51,917 nt of DNA from NCBI GenBank assembly GCA_900318195.1, contig ONJR01000096.1:1-51917 (forward strand), given 5' to 3'. Of this stretch, positions 45,601-51,917 are shown one piece after another. The position numbers and the translations under genes are program-made. The DNA comes from an uncultured Planctomycetota bacterium (GTDB lineage Bacteria; Planctomycetota; Planctomycetia; Pirellulales; Thermoguttaceae). Under the pieces are notes generated by a model. The model saw only the letters and a program-made list of their open reading frames with translations. It did not search any database and was not told where the DNA came from. How positions within the stretch are numbered: the first letter of the stretch is position 1; the number at the start of each line of letters is the position of its first letter.

Positions 45601-47392
45601 ACTCCCCCGTCTCGCGCTGCTTGCGTTCCAGATACGCTTCCGCGAGCTGATTAACCGCTTCGTTCAAGAAGGCGGCGCTACCCATCGCCGGCTCGCAGAT
45701 CGTGAGATCGAGGATCTCGTCCGCCGTCTTGTCCTTGAGAAGCTCCTCCAACGCGTAATGCACTAAGCATTTCGTTAGGACTTCGGGCGTGTAATAGGAC
45801 GCCGACTTCTCGCGTTCCCTGCCCGCCATGCGATAGATGAAAGTTCCCGGCTCGTAACATCGCAACTCGCCCGCGCGATAGCCGCCCTGAGGGTCGTCCT
45901 TCTCGTATCGCGCGCGCTCCTCCTCGCTATACTGCTCTAACTCGCGCTCCGGCACAAAGTAACCGACGTCGAGCTCGTTGAACTTGTCCCCCGCTCGCTT
46001 GACTTCGTACAGCTTCTCCTGCGCGATAAAACCGCGATACGACAACAGCGCTTCGTAAACCGAACCCAATTGGTTAATACCGAGATTAGCGTACGAAATG
46101 CGCCCGCGCCGCTCGTTCTTCTTACCAGACTCGCGCGTTACGCTCATAAGTTCGATTATGCGCAACATGACCTTATTACGCAATCTTGCCCGACTAATCG
46201 TCGGCGTGCGCTCAGGGTCAAAGACGTGCGCCTTTAGCGGCGCTATCACGAACATATCGCGCAAACTATCGTCTTTAGAGTACGTGAGAACGTCCTCTTC
46301 CCGACTCGGATAGCCATTGTAGATCAGATCGAAGAGTTTAGTAAGCGACTCCTGGATAAAGTACCCGTTCGCAACCGCCTCCACATTCTCGCGCGCGCCG
46401 CTCGCAACGTCCCGCAACGCGTCGAGAGAATATCCACGTGCGTACGCAGGATTCAAAATCGGCGCGTAACCCAGCTCCGGGCGCGCTTCGATAAACAAGA
46501 CGAACAACATTCGGTACATATAGCGCAAGCATTCGAGCGTCAGTTCGCCCGCGTCGACCTCGGCGTAACTCTTGCCCTGGCGCGCGAGATCGTAGAGAAC
46601 CTCGTTGCCCAGCAGTTCGACCGACCGGCGCAACGCGTACTTGAGATCCTCCGAGACTCCCGCCGCGTGCTTCTGTGAATTCGCGTCCAACTCGTCGAGT
46701 AGCGGCGTTCCCTCTTTCGGCGCAAGACTCTCGTAATGCAGTAAAACCGCGACCGCCTGGAACGTCGACTCCTCGTTGCGACCGAAAATCTCGTCCAGTT
46801 CAAATTGTAAGTACCGTTTCTCATTCCACTTGCGACGATCCAAAAGCGCCAGCTGGCTCGCGCCTAAAAGGAGAAGAAAACGCGGTGGATTCGGCTGTTC
46901 GAAGAAGATTCGAGTCGCTAGCTGTTCCGCGTCGAGCGCGGGCGAGTCGCAGCCGCCGTCCTCGTGCGCGCGCGCGTCGATTACCCGACTCTCGAGAAGA
47001 TCGACCTCCTCGCCGTCGTCGTTGACGAGCGCAAGCCAAATGTGCGGCGCTCCAGGCGCGCGCTCGTACTCGCGCAGAATCGGCACGCGCGTCTTATCGG
47101 CGTCCTGCAATTCAACGACGCGCGGCGCGCGCGGCTCGTAATCGAGCGCCGATAGAATCGCGTCGGCAAACTCGCGCCGCTCTTCCAGCGAGCGCGCGCG
47201 ACCTGAACGCAACGCCGTAAAGAGCCGCGCGCACCCGCGCAACCGCGCATAGGGCGTCCGAGCGCCGCTCTCCTGCGCCGACGCTCGCCACCGTTTAAGA
47301 ACCTCCGACGCGTTCTCCTCAAAGATCGCGTTCAAATAATGGTTCGTGTAATACTCGTTGCGATTCGTTACGCCCGTTAAATCCATACTCAT
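42656..47392 (-). CDS. DrmMI/Eco57I-like N6-adenine DNA methyltransferase
   Basis: A 1578-aa class I SAM-dependent DNA methyltransferase. Motif I is CEPAMGSAAF (near residue 565) and the catalytic motif IV NPPW is near 941-944 (LIIGNPPWVKIEWNEQG), giving N6-adenine specificity. A long N-terminal region (1-540) lacks a clear nuclease motif, and the C-terminal half should hold the target-recognition domain. In DISARM, DrmMI marks host DNA so that the helicase module spares it; that role is inferred here. It overlaps the SNF2 gene by 4 bp (ATGA). Roughly 43080-44830 is much more AT-rich than the flanks and contains several strong hairpins in frame. Reading continues through them without interruption, and the motif REVHHHTTFSLNVYGG lies within. 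Confidence 0.87.
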   Translation of the reverse strand: MSMDLTGVTNRNEYYTNHYLNAIFEENASEVLKRWRASAQESGARTPYARLRGCARLFTALRSGRARSLEERREFADAILSALDYEPRAPRVVELQDADKTRVPILREYERAPGAPHIWLALVNDDGEEVDLLESRVIDARAHEDGGCDSPALDAEQLATRIFFEQPNPPRFLLLLGASQLALLDRRKWNEKRYLQFELDEIFGRNEESTFQAVAVLLHYESLAPKEGTPLLDELDANSQKHAAGVSEDLKYALRRSVELLGNEVLYDLARQGKSYAEVDAGELTLECLRYMYRMLFVLFIEARPELGYAPILNPAYARGYSLDALRDVASGARENVEAVANGYFIQESLTKLFDLIYNGYPSREEDVLTYSKDDSLRDMFVIAPLKAHVFDPERTPTISRARLRNKVMLRIIELMSVTRESGKKNERRGRISYANLGINQLGSVYEALLSYRGFIAQEKLYEVKRAGDKFNELDVGYFVPERELEQYSEEERARYEKDDPQGGYRAGELRCYEPGTFIYRMAGREREKSASYYTPEVLTKCLVHYALEELLKDKTADEILDLTICEPAMGSAAFLNEAVNQLAEAYLERKQRETGESIDAKDRRRELQKVKMYIADRNVYGIDLNPVAVELAEVSLWLNTIYEGGFVPWFGTQLVNGNSLIGARRQVYKTDALTTSKKDARWYTKAPDRLPFDKKRTKKQIYHFLLGDPGMCAYSDKAIKALEPEKIKAMAAWNKKFTERYDEDDLVSLERLSAVIDELWRKQIELRREIEEKTRDRLSVFGRSDHEREFQTTIRQKDEILAKLYKSEDMLNAGPYARLKFAMDYWCALWFWPIEYAELLPTRNEFIFDMSLILEGTASTDAVNKKASQPLLFGLTVKQEMAYEIEKQFKDLGEVCLPDLRRKFERLDLAAKIAERNKFMHWELEFADVFQARGGFDLIIGNPPWVKIEWNEQGVLSERYPFFVIHNLSATETVERRKQALHDGFLRNNYFTEYETLSGEQSFLNADENYQELKGQQTNLYKCFLPQAWNFSGKDGVSAFIHPDGVYDDAKGGALREILFERVRKHFMFANERKLFREVHHHTTFSLNVYGGPQTPSFDSVSNLYDPVTIQQCYDGDASLPVPGFKNENGDWNLKGHPHRIIHITEKDLSIFSRFLDDECFWKQARLPVLYTSEVIEVLEKFATQKRKLSQLKEEIFMSVCWDETNDQNRGIIAADKQGNSIVANFPDRINASVYSAPNIGTLNAYATTPRRLYRINSDYDRIDLTEMPDDYIVRCRYYPGLSNDDYLKEFPNVPWGGKIIDYYRIMSREFVGCDSERTLTCAIAPRAIAHVNAVFSACIKNCMDMVCLAGCEASLPYDFFVRCLGKRHINKGTYQLFPIFEGENNLPIVSRTLLMNCLTVYYRDLWHDCWRDVYKADSWSKDDPRLKQERFASLSKEWTWNTPLRTDYERRQALVEIDVLTSMTLGMTLEQLKTIYRIQFRVLQDYEADTWYDANGRIVFTNNRSLTDVGYKRPEWEKIKDAQAGERFTRTIMDDTLPGGPVERTIEYVAPFDRCDREQDYEIAWRVFAERGYDKN
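42871..42907. repeat. Intragenic hairpin in the methyltransferase gene
   Basis: GCGAACG (42871-42877) pairs with CGTTCGC (42901-42907). Inside it, ATTGTT pairs with AACAAT, with a 5-nt bulge GCGTC on one side. Thirteen pairs in total. Confidence 0.55.
43328..43434. repeat. Triple hairpin cluster inside the methyltransferase gene
   Basis: Three structures lie in a row. (1) TGCCTCGC/GCGAGGCA, 8 bp, loop 5 (43328-43348). (2) 43352-43399: CATGTC and ATGCAGTTTTTT pair with AAAAAACTGCAT and GACATG, 18 pairs and one mismatch, loop 10. (3) 43390-43434: a perfect 21-bp stem with loop GGG, the arms starting CATTGACATGCGC. Structures 2 and 3 share the strand 43390-43399 and so exclude each other. The DNA still codes for a continuous protein segment (AIAPRAIAHVN, then AVFSACIKNCMDMVC). 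Confidence 0.9.
44025..44046. repeat. Short intragenic hairpin in the methyltransferase gene
   Basis: ACGGGGA (44025-44031) pairs with TCCCCGT (44040-44046). The loop can add GC/GC pairs around GAA. Confidence 0.6.
44114..44236. repeat. Nested and competing hairpins in the methyltransferase gene
   Basis: Hairpin D (44114-44151): ACCACCATA and GACGTTCA pair with TGAACGTC and TATGGTGGT, 17 pairs, one bulge, loop AAC. Hairpin E: GGTGGTGCACTTCG (44146-44159) with CGAAGTGCACCACC (44223-44236), a perfect 14 bp. Hairpin F inside E: GTTCGCAAACAT (44177-44188) with ATGTTTGCGAAC (44192-44203), a perfect 12 bp, loop GAA. D and E share 44146-44151 and so compete. Confidence 0.88.
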
Positions 47393-50280
47393 AGCTCAAC
47401 CCCCGTGAGAACCGCGACGACCTTAATCTGCGGCGCGTCTTGTATCGTATGCGTTTCCTTAGCCCAATCAACAAACTTTTCAAATAGCTGATCGACCATG
47501 CGCTCGTGTTCCTCTTTCTTCTTAGGATCTTTGTCAAAGAGCTCGCGCTGATACGCCTTGTGTCTCTTTTCAAGCTCCGCCAACTTGCCTAATTCCTCGT
47601 CCCGCTGATCCGATAAAACCGCGTTAAACTCGCGATACCGCTCGCTCATAAAAGCTCGCGCGCGCTCGACGGCGTCCGGCACAAGCGCTTGAGCGCGCGG
47701 TACGAGCCCGGTCGGAATCTTGTTGGGATTCGCCTGCTTCTCGCGCAACTTCGCTCGTTGAACGACCTCGTTCATATCGAGTTTCTCCTGGAATACGCCG
47801 GAACGATATTCAAGTCCAAACCATTCGTCGACCAACGGGGTCGAGCGCAAATTCGGAATCACGGCGGAAAAGAGAAAGATCGTCTCGTCCGGCGCTAAGC
47901 TGTTCGGCAGCGCTAGAATCGGCGCCTCTCCGCGATTGAAAAGCAACGCGCATTTCTCGTTGAGCCAGTCAAAGATCGGATGCAACGCCCAAAGATAATG
48001 GATAGTCGGCCAAGCCGCGTCTTCCGCCGCTTTGCGCAGACTGCGCCTAATCTCCTTCATAATGTGATTCTTATCGTCCGTGAGCTTCAGTTTGCCGCCG
48101 CTCGGCTTCGCCTCGTCTGGCAGAATGGCGTCGAATCGCGCGCGCATACTCGCGTTCACGCTAAGCTCGACCCCGCTGATCGCCATGAGCGGCTCTGCGG
48201 TAAAGGCGTCGTCTTTCATCTCCTTGGGCGCGTCGTCGCCGTTAAGATAATCTGCGGCGCGCCTAATATACGCGGACTCGGAAAAGAGCGTCTTGCGCTC
48301 TTTAATTTCGCAAGGCGCCGCGCTTGTCGACTCCGCCGTCGCGTCCGCAAACATACTCTCAAACGGATCGAGCTCCTTCTGCCGCGTGTCGAGCGAGTCG
48401 CTGAACGCGTCCGAGTCCGCGCCATTCTCCAACGTTTCCGCAACGACCAGTTCCTCGTCGACTATATTGAACTTGCCCATGAGCAAAGCCGGATCGCCAA
48501 TATTTTTGAGCGCCTCTTGCTCCTTCCTAACGAGAATCTCAAAGATGCGCATATCGCCGTGAATCCGCTTATTCTCGCTCTCGACGAGCATATACCGAAT
48601 ATCCGGCTGTTGCGTCTGACCGTAACGATCGACGCGTCCGTTGCGCTGCTGAAAGACCATGAGCGACCACGGAACGTCGAAGTGTATCAGACGATGGCAC
48701 AAATAATGAAGGTTCAAGCCTTCAGACGCAACGTCCGACGCGACGAGTATCCGCACAGGAGATTCGTCCCGTCCGAAATCGTCAACGATCTTCTGCTGGT
48801 CGACGTCCTTGTCCTCGCCTGAAATCGTGCAAACTTGCTCCTCCGACATTTTGAGATCCTTACGGAGATTCTCCGCAAGGAATTTCATCGTTTCAATCCG
48901 TTCCGTAAAGACGACGACTCGATCGTTCTTAGCGCTAGGATTCCAGCCGTATTCCGCGTTCCTCAAGAGTTGCAATAGAAGCTGATAGCGCGAAAAGACT
49001 TGCGGCGTTATCTCGGTAAGAGCGTCGCGAAACTCCGAGAGAACCTTAAGGTCCTGTTCCGCATTCTCGTCCGTTTCGCCGCGCTTAACCTTATCCGCCT
49101 TGCGCGCCTCCAATTTCTTAACGCGCTCGTCGATACTCTTAACGCACGCCGCAGGACTCGAAAAAAGCGCCTTCTCCAACGACGTCTTAAAGAGCATGCC
49201 TACGCCGTCCGCGCTCGTGCGCTGCGCGTCCATACGCAGTTCCATGCCCGTAAAAACGTCGAACGCGCGCTCCTCCTCTACCGACGCGCGACTGCGTTCC
49301 AATTCGACGCGACGCTCCAGAAACGCGCCCGACGTCTGATATTTAACGTCCTTCTTAAAGCGCCGTACGCACAGTCCGCGAATTTCGTCTTTCGTGTAGT
49401 TCGTCGGATCCGCGATCGCGGTCGGATCGAGCATATTCATGAGAGACGCAAAACTTTTCGCGCGACCGTCGTGAGGCGTGGCGGAGAGCATGATCATAGC
49501 GTCTGAACGATCGGCGAGCAATTTGGCGAGTCGCGCGCGTTGCGCCTCGCGCCCGCCGCGCTCGGCGACGTTGTGCGCCTCGTCGATTACGATGACGTCC
49601 CAGTACGAGTTTTCAAGATGGACGCGATATTCCAAGTCGCGCTTGAGCGTGTCGATCGAGACGATCGTCTTGTCGTAGTATGAGAACGGATTGTAATTGG
49701 ACGGTAATTGCGCGCGAATATCGCGAATCCGCTTGGAATCGAGGCGCACAAGCGGAATCGTAAAGCGCGTCCACATCTCCTTCTGGAACTGCGCGGTCAT
49801 ACTCTTCGTCGTCACAACGAGAATGCGCCGCCCCTTACCGCGCGCGATTAACTCGCTTAGCGCCACGCCCGCCTCTAGCGTCTTACCGAGTCCGACCGCG
49901 TCCGCAATGAGTATCCGCTGACGCGGGGAATTGAGCGCGATCTGCGCCGGTTCAAGCTGGTACGGAAGATAATCCATCGCGGCGTTCGAACCGGCAACCA
50001 GCGCGAGTTCGGTTGGTATCTGACGGCGCCATAGACTCTCTATATAAAGTAACGACCGCGCGAACATAGGCGAGGCGTCGACCGCAAGTCGGGTCTCGCT
50101 CGGATCGACGACCGCGATCGACTCCAAGTCCGTCAGAAAGATTGCGTCTCGATTGCGTACGAGCGGCGAGACGCCGTAGCAGTAGAGCGCCTCGTTGCCC
50201 AATTTATTGCGCTCAACCTTCTTGATCGTCCATTCTTCGTCGCGCACAATAATACGCGTTCCAGGCGCATAGTTCGTCAT
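47389..50280 (-). CDS. DrmD-like SNF2-family helicase
   Basis: A 963-aa SF2 Snf2-type ATPase, first gene of the defence operon. Residues 1-60 form a small N-terminal domain (GTRIIVRDEEWTIKKVERN...ALYCYGVSPLVRNRDAIFLTDLE). Helicase motifs: DAVGLGKT (127-134), DEAH (233-236), SATPHDG (266-272), and motif VI QQRNGRVDRYGQ (near 543-554). A helical C-terminal region contains KLGELAELEKRHKAYQRELFDKDPKKKEEHE. Order and partner (the methyltransferase overlapping by 4 bp) match drmD-drmMI of class 1 DISARM. Related stand-alone RapA/HepA-like helicases are the alternative. The ribosome site is weak (GGAACC). Confidence 0.85.
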   Translation of the reverse strand: MTNYAPGTRIIVRDEEWTIKKVERNKLGNEALYCYGVSPLVRNRDAIFLTDLESIAVVDPSETRLAVDASPMFARSLLYIESLWRRQIPTELALVAGSNAAMDYLPYQLEPAQIALNSPRQRILIADAVGLGKTLEAGVALSELIARGKGRRILVVTTKSMTAQFQKEMWTRFTIPLVRLDSKRIRDIRAQLPSNYNPFSYYDKTIVSIDTLKRDLEYRVHLENSYWDVIVIDEAHNVAERGGREAQRARLAKLLADRSDAMIMLSATPHDGRAKSFASLMNMLDPTAIADPTNYTKDEIRGLCVRRFKKDVKYQTSGAFLERRVELERSRASVEEERAFDVFTGMELRMDAQRTSADGVGMLFKTSLEKALFSSPAACVKSIDERVKKLEARKADKVKRGETDENAEQDLKVLSEFRDALTEITPQVFSRYQLLLQLLRNAEYGWNPSAKNDRVVVFTERIETMKFLAENLRKDLKMSEEQVCTISGEDKDVDQQKIVDDFGRDESPVRILVASDVASEGLNLHYLCHRLIHFDVPWSLMVFQQRNGRVDRYGQTQQPDIRYMLVESENKRIHGDMRIFEILVRKEQEALKNIGDPALLMGKFNIVDEELVVAETLENGADSDAFSDSLDTRQKELDPFESMFADATAESTSAAPCEIKERKTLFSESAYIRRAADYLNGDDAPKEMKDDAFTAEPLMAISGVELSVNASMRARFDAILPDEAKPSGGKLKLTDDKNHIMKEIRRSLRKAAEDAAWPTIHYLWALHPIFDWLNEKCALLFNRGEAPILALPNSLAPDETIFLFSAVIPNLRSTPLVDEWFGLEYRSGVFQEKLDMNEVVQRAKLREKQANPNKIPTGLVPRAQALVPDAVERARAFMSERYREFNAVLSDQRDEELGKLAELEKRHKAYQRELFDKDPKKKEEHERMVDQLFEKFVDWAKETHTIQDAPQIKVVAVLTGVEL

Positions 50281-50374
50281 ATTAGGTTCCGTTTACTCAT
50301 GGTGTGTGGCGATCGGGCGCGTCGCAGCTCATCTCGTCGCGCCGCATACGCGCAACTTAGTAGCGCGCTATCTC

Positions 50375-50403
50375 AGTATAATCAGGGCGCACGCGCTTGT
50401 CAA
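50375..50403 (-). promoter_or_regulatory. Strong promoter of the defence operon
   Basis: Minus strand: a perfect -35 TTGACA (50403-50398), exactly 17 bp, then -10 TATACT (50380-50375). The leader to the SNF2 helicase ATG is about 88 nt. This is the best promoter in the window. Confidence 0.8.
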
Positions 50404-50443
50404 AAAAAATCGTTGACTATATGAGCGCCGACCTCCCAAGAGG

Positions 50444-50472
50444 TTTACTTTCACCCCAAATCTTGGTATAAT
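50444..50472 (+). promoter_or_regulatory. Promoter of the Rpn-like gene
   Basis: -35 TTTACT (50444-50449), 17 bp, then a perfect -10 TATAAT (50467-50472), about 47 nt before the start codon. It is divergent from, and 40-60 bp away from, the defence-operon promoter. Confidence 0.7.
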
Positions 50473-50525
50473 ACGCCTGACGTAGTTCACGCTCCCTGGC
50501 GTAGCTTATATTTTGGAGATGATGC

Positions 50526-51917
50526 ATGGCAAAAAGATCGAAGCCGCCGCTCGGCGCCAACGAAGTTCCGTGCGACAATCAGTCGAACAACGGCGCAGGC
50601 GGCGAACCGTTACAAACGCCGAGCGACGAAATGTTCCACGCGGCGTTCTCGCGCAAGCGGCTCGCAATCGCGCTCGTTCGCGAGCTCTTTCCGGACAAGG
50701 TCAAGCGGCTTGATCTGAAGCGATTGCAAATTGAGCAGTGCGAATTCTACAGCGAAACGCTCAGGAAACGCGTCGCCGACCTAATCTATACGATCCCCAC
50801 GCGAGAAGGCGACGATTGCGTTAAAGTCGCGCTCATACTAGAGCATAAAGCTCAAGCCTTGCCCAGCGACAATAAATCGACGACCGCGCAACTCGTAACG
50901 TACGTCGGCGAATTCTGTCGACGCGAGGCGGAACGCTCGACCAGCAAAGACGGACGCCCCAGCCCACAGCCAATTCCCGTCGTGATTTACACCGGTTCCG
51001 ACGACTCGTTTGTGAACTTAATTTGGCACGACTACTTCAAGCTAGCGGACGGGTTTGAAGAGTATAAAATGGTCTTTCCGATCAAAGTCGTCAATATGAC
51101 GCGTTTGAGACTCCTTGGTCAATTACCTAAGAAGCCGGAACTAGAGACGGTGTTCGGGATCATGACGCTGCGTAAGGGAACCGAGATAATCGAATATGCG
51201 CCGAAAGCGTTCGAACCGCTCGGTCGTCTCGAACGCAAGTGGACAAACGACGATCGAGCCCTCGTTCGTCAGCTACTGCATTTTTACAAGGAACACGCGC
51301 GCAGTCTGCGCACGCCCCTGTCAAAGGAGGACGTGCGCGCGCTCATTCATTCGGGAAATCTGGAGGAAAAGATGGAAGACTACTACCCATTTTATGAATA
51401 TATCGCCGAAATGTACGCCCCAGAACTATTGGCGGAGGTGCAGGCTAAGGCCATGAAAAATGTGACCGAAATTTTCAACGACGAAATGCGCGAAAAATTA
51501 CGCGAAAAGATTAACAACGAAGAGATCGAAGACATACGCAACGAAGTAAGAAACAAGGTTATAGACGAAGTAAGGGACGAGGTAAGAGACGAGGTAAGGG
51601 ACGAGGTAAGGGACGAGGTAAGGGACGAGGTAAGGGACGAGGTAAGAGACGAGGTAAGGGACGAAGTAAGGGACGAGGTAAGAGACGAGGTAAGGGACGA
51701 GGTAAGGGACGAGGTAAGGGACGAGGTAAGAAACGAAGTAAGGGACGAGATAAAGGACGAGGTAAGGGACGAGGTAAAGGACGAGGTAAGGGACGAGGTA
51801 AGGGACGAAATAAGGGACGAGGTAAGAGACGAAGTAAGGGACGAGGTAAAGGACGAGGTAAGGGACGAAATAAGGGACGAAATAAGGGACGAGGTAAGAG
51901 ACGAGGTAAGGGACGAG
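50526..51917 (+). CDS. Rpn-family PD-(D/E)XK nuclease with RDEV repeat tail, 3' end outside window
   Basis: The frame is open from ATG 50526 (GGAG 7 nt upstream; two other ATGs just before it are too near the site) to the window end, 464 codons. It belongs to the recombination-promoting nuclease / transposase_31 group: [23 protein letters not shown], then [10 protein letters not shown] (Asp85) and LILEHKAQ (Glu106, Lys108) as the PD-(D/E)XK residues, then IPVVIYTG. Residues 283-345 are helical and charged. From about 347 onward the chain is an almost pure Arg-Asp-Glu-Val tetrapeptide repeat, about 29 copies in view. Rpn proteins are DNA endonucleases tied to recombination and to phage defence or toxicity. 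Confidence 0.85.
   Translation, partial: MAKRSKPPLGANEVPCDNQSNNGAGGEPLQTPSDEMFHAAFSRKRLAIALVRELFPDKVKRLDLKRLQIEQCEFYSETLRKRVADLIYTIPTREGDDCVKVALILEHKAQALPSDNKSTTAQLVTYVGEFCRREAERSTSKDGRPSPQPIPVVIYTGSDDSFVNLIWHDYFKLADGFEEYKMVFPIKVVNMTRLRLLGQLPKKPELETVFGIMTLRKGTEIIEYAPKAFEPLGRLERKWTNDDRALVRQLLHFYKEHARSLRTPLSKEDVRALIHSGNLEEKMEDYYPFYEYIAEMYAPELLAEVQAKAMKNVTEIFNDEMREKLREKINNEEIEDIRNEVRNKVIDEVRDEVRDEVRDEVRDEVRDEVRDEVRDEVRDEVRDEVRDEVRDEVRDEVRDEVRNEVRDEIKDEVRDEVKDEVRDEVRDEIRDEVRDEVRDEVKDEVRDEIRDEIRDEVRDEVRDE
51362..51374 (+). promoter_or_regulatory. Internal ribosome-binding site and in-frame ATG in the Rpn-like gene
   Basis: GGAGG (51362-51366), 5 nt, then ATG at 51372-51374, in frame with the long protein at codon 283. 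The product would be a C-terminal small protein starting [20 protein letters not shown]. Intragenic small Rpn proteins that neutralise the long form are known from E. coli; that this ATG is used is an inference. Confidence 0.55.
51564..51917 (+). repeat. 12-bp tandem repeat (RDEV-coding)
   Basis: About 29 head-to-tail copies of GACGAGGTAAGG reach the window edge. Two degenerate copies precede them (from 51541). Variation is almost only GAG/GAA, AGG/AGA/AAG and GTA/ATA, so each unit codes for D-E-V/I-R/K; one unit near 51731 has Asn for Asp. Other forward frames are closed by TAA or TAG in most units. The true array length is not visible. Confidence 0.95.

Noticed and set aside
33000..50280. 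Calling the operon a complete classical DISARM system
   Set aside because: No separate drmA and drmB and no phospholipase D (drmC) gene were found, and three genes do not belong to the classical set.
33000..50280. Calling the operon BREX or Druantia
   Set aside because: BREX would need PglZ, BrxC and others. Druantia would need DruA-D, DruF/G/M or DruH beside a DruE-like helicase. Only the giant helicase resembles DruE.
51564..51917. CRISPR array
   Set aside because: Units are 12 bp with no spacers and keep an open reading frame, so it is a coding minisatellite.

Overview
The window reads as a chromosomal segment of a planctomycete (Planctomycetota). The evidence is the first gene's N-terminus, which carries the phylum-typical extracellular-protein motif (RIESLETREMLD). 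Supporting signs are Tat-exported ThuA and TIM-barrel proteins, signal-peptide-bearing ATP synthase c and b subunits, and a PurL that carries a PurS-like N-terminal region. GC content is moderate to high, and promoters are easily read as sigma-70-like (TTGACN, 16-17 bp, TATAAT-like). No tRNA, rRNA, CRISPR array or intact insertion sequence was seen.

Positions 1-32.6 kb are mostly housekeeping. In order they hold: a truncated surface protein; an ATP-grasp enzyme; a tyrA-purL-purQ operon (minus); a Tat-exported ThuA protein (plus); an OleC-like ligase followed by mnmE (plus); a metallo-beta-lactamase-fold hydrolase that overlaps mnmE tail to tail; a complete F-type ATP synthase operon atpZ-(atpI-like)-B-E-F-H-A-G-D-C (minus); a Tat-exported sugar isomerase-like protein; an operon of PLP decarboxylase, cutA and C45-type amidohydrolase; a sugar-porter MFS protein; asnS; and then coaE, ribH, nusB and ftsY (plus).

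Positions 33-50.3 kb hold a six-gene minus-strand operon that looks like an anti-phage defence system. In transcription order it encodes: a DrmD-like SNF2 helicase (963 aa); a DrmMI/Eco57I-like adenine methyltransferase (1578 aa); two small paralogous proteins of unknown function; a 2108-aa fusion of a DEAH-type helicase, a DUF1998 module and a Vsr/PD-(D/E)XK-like nuclease; and a UvrD-type helicase with a RelE/ParE-like N-terminal domain. A near-consensus promoter (TTGACA-17-TATACT) drives it. Classical DISARM has drmD-drmMI-drmA-drmB-drmC. Here drmA/drmB appear replaced by one fused giant, no phospholipase D (DrmC) is present, and the UvrD protein and the two small proteins are extra. The methyltransferase gene has an AT-rich middle and an unusual cluster of near-perfect hairpins inside its coding sequence.

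Divergent from this operon, with its own promoter, is an Rpn-family PD-(D/E)XK nuclease gene. It runs off the window end in a 12-bp tandem repeat coding for (R-D-E-V)n. It also contains a strong in-frame internal ribosome-binding site and ATG, the arrangement known for intragenic Rpn antitoxins. The 33-52 kb part is therefore a defence island, and its left border (32.6-33.0 kb) holds a small inverted-repeat element and no gene.
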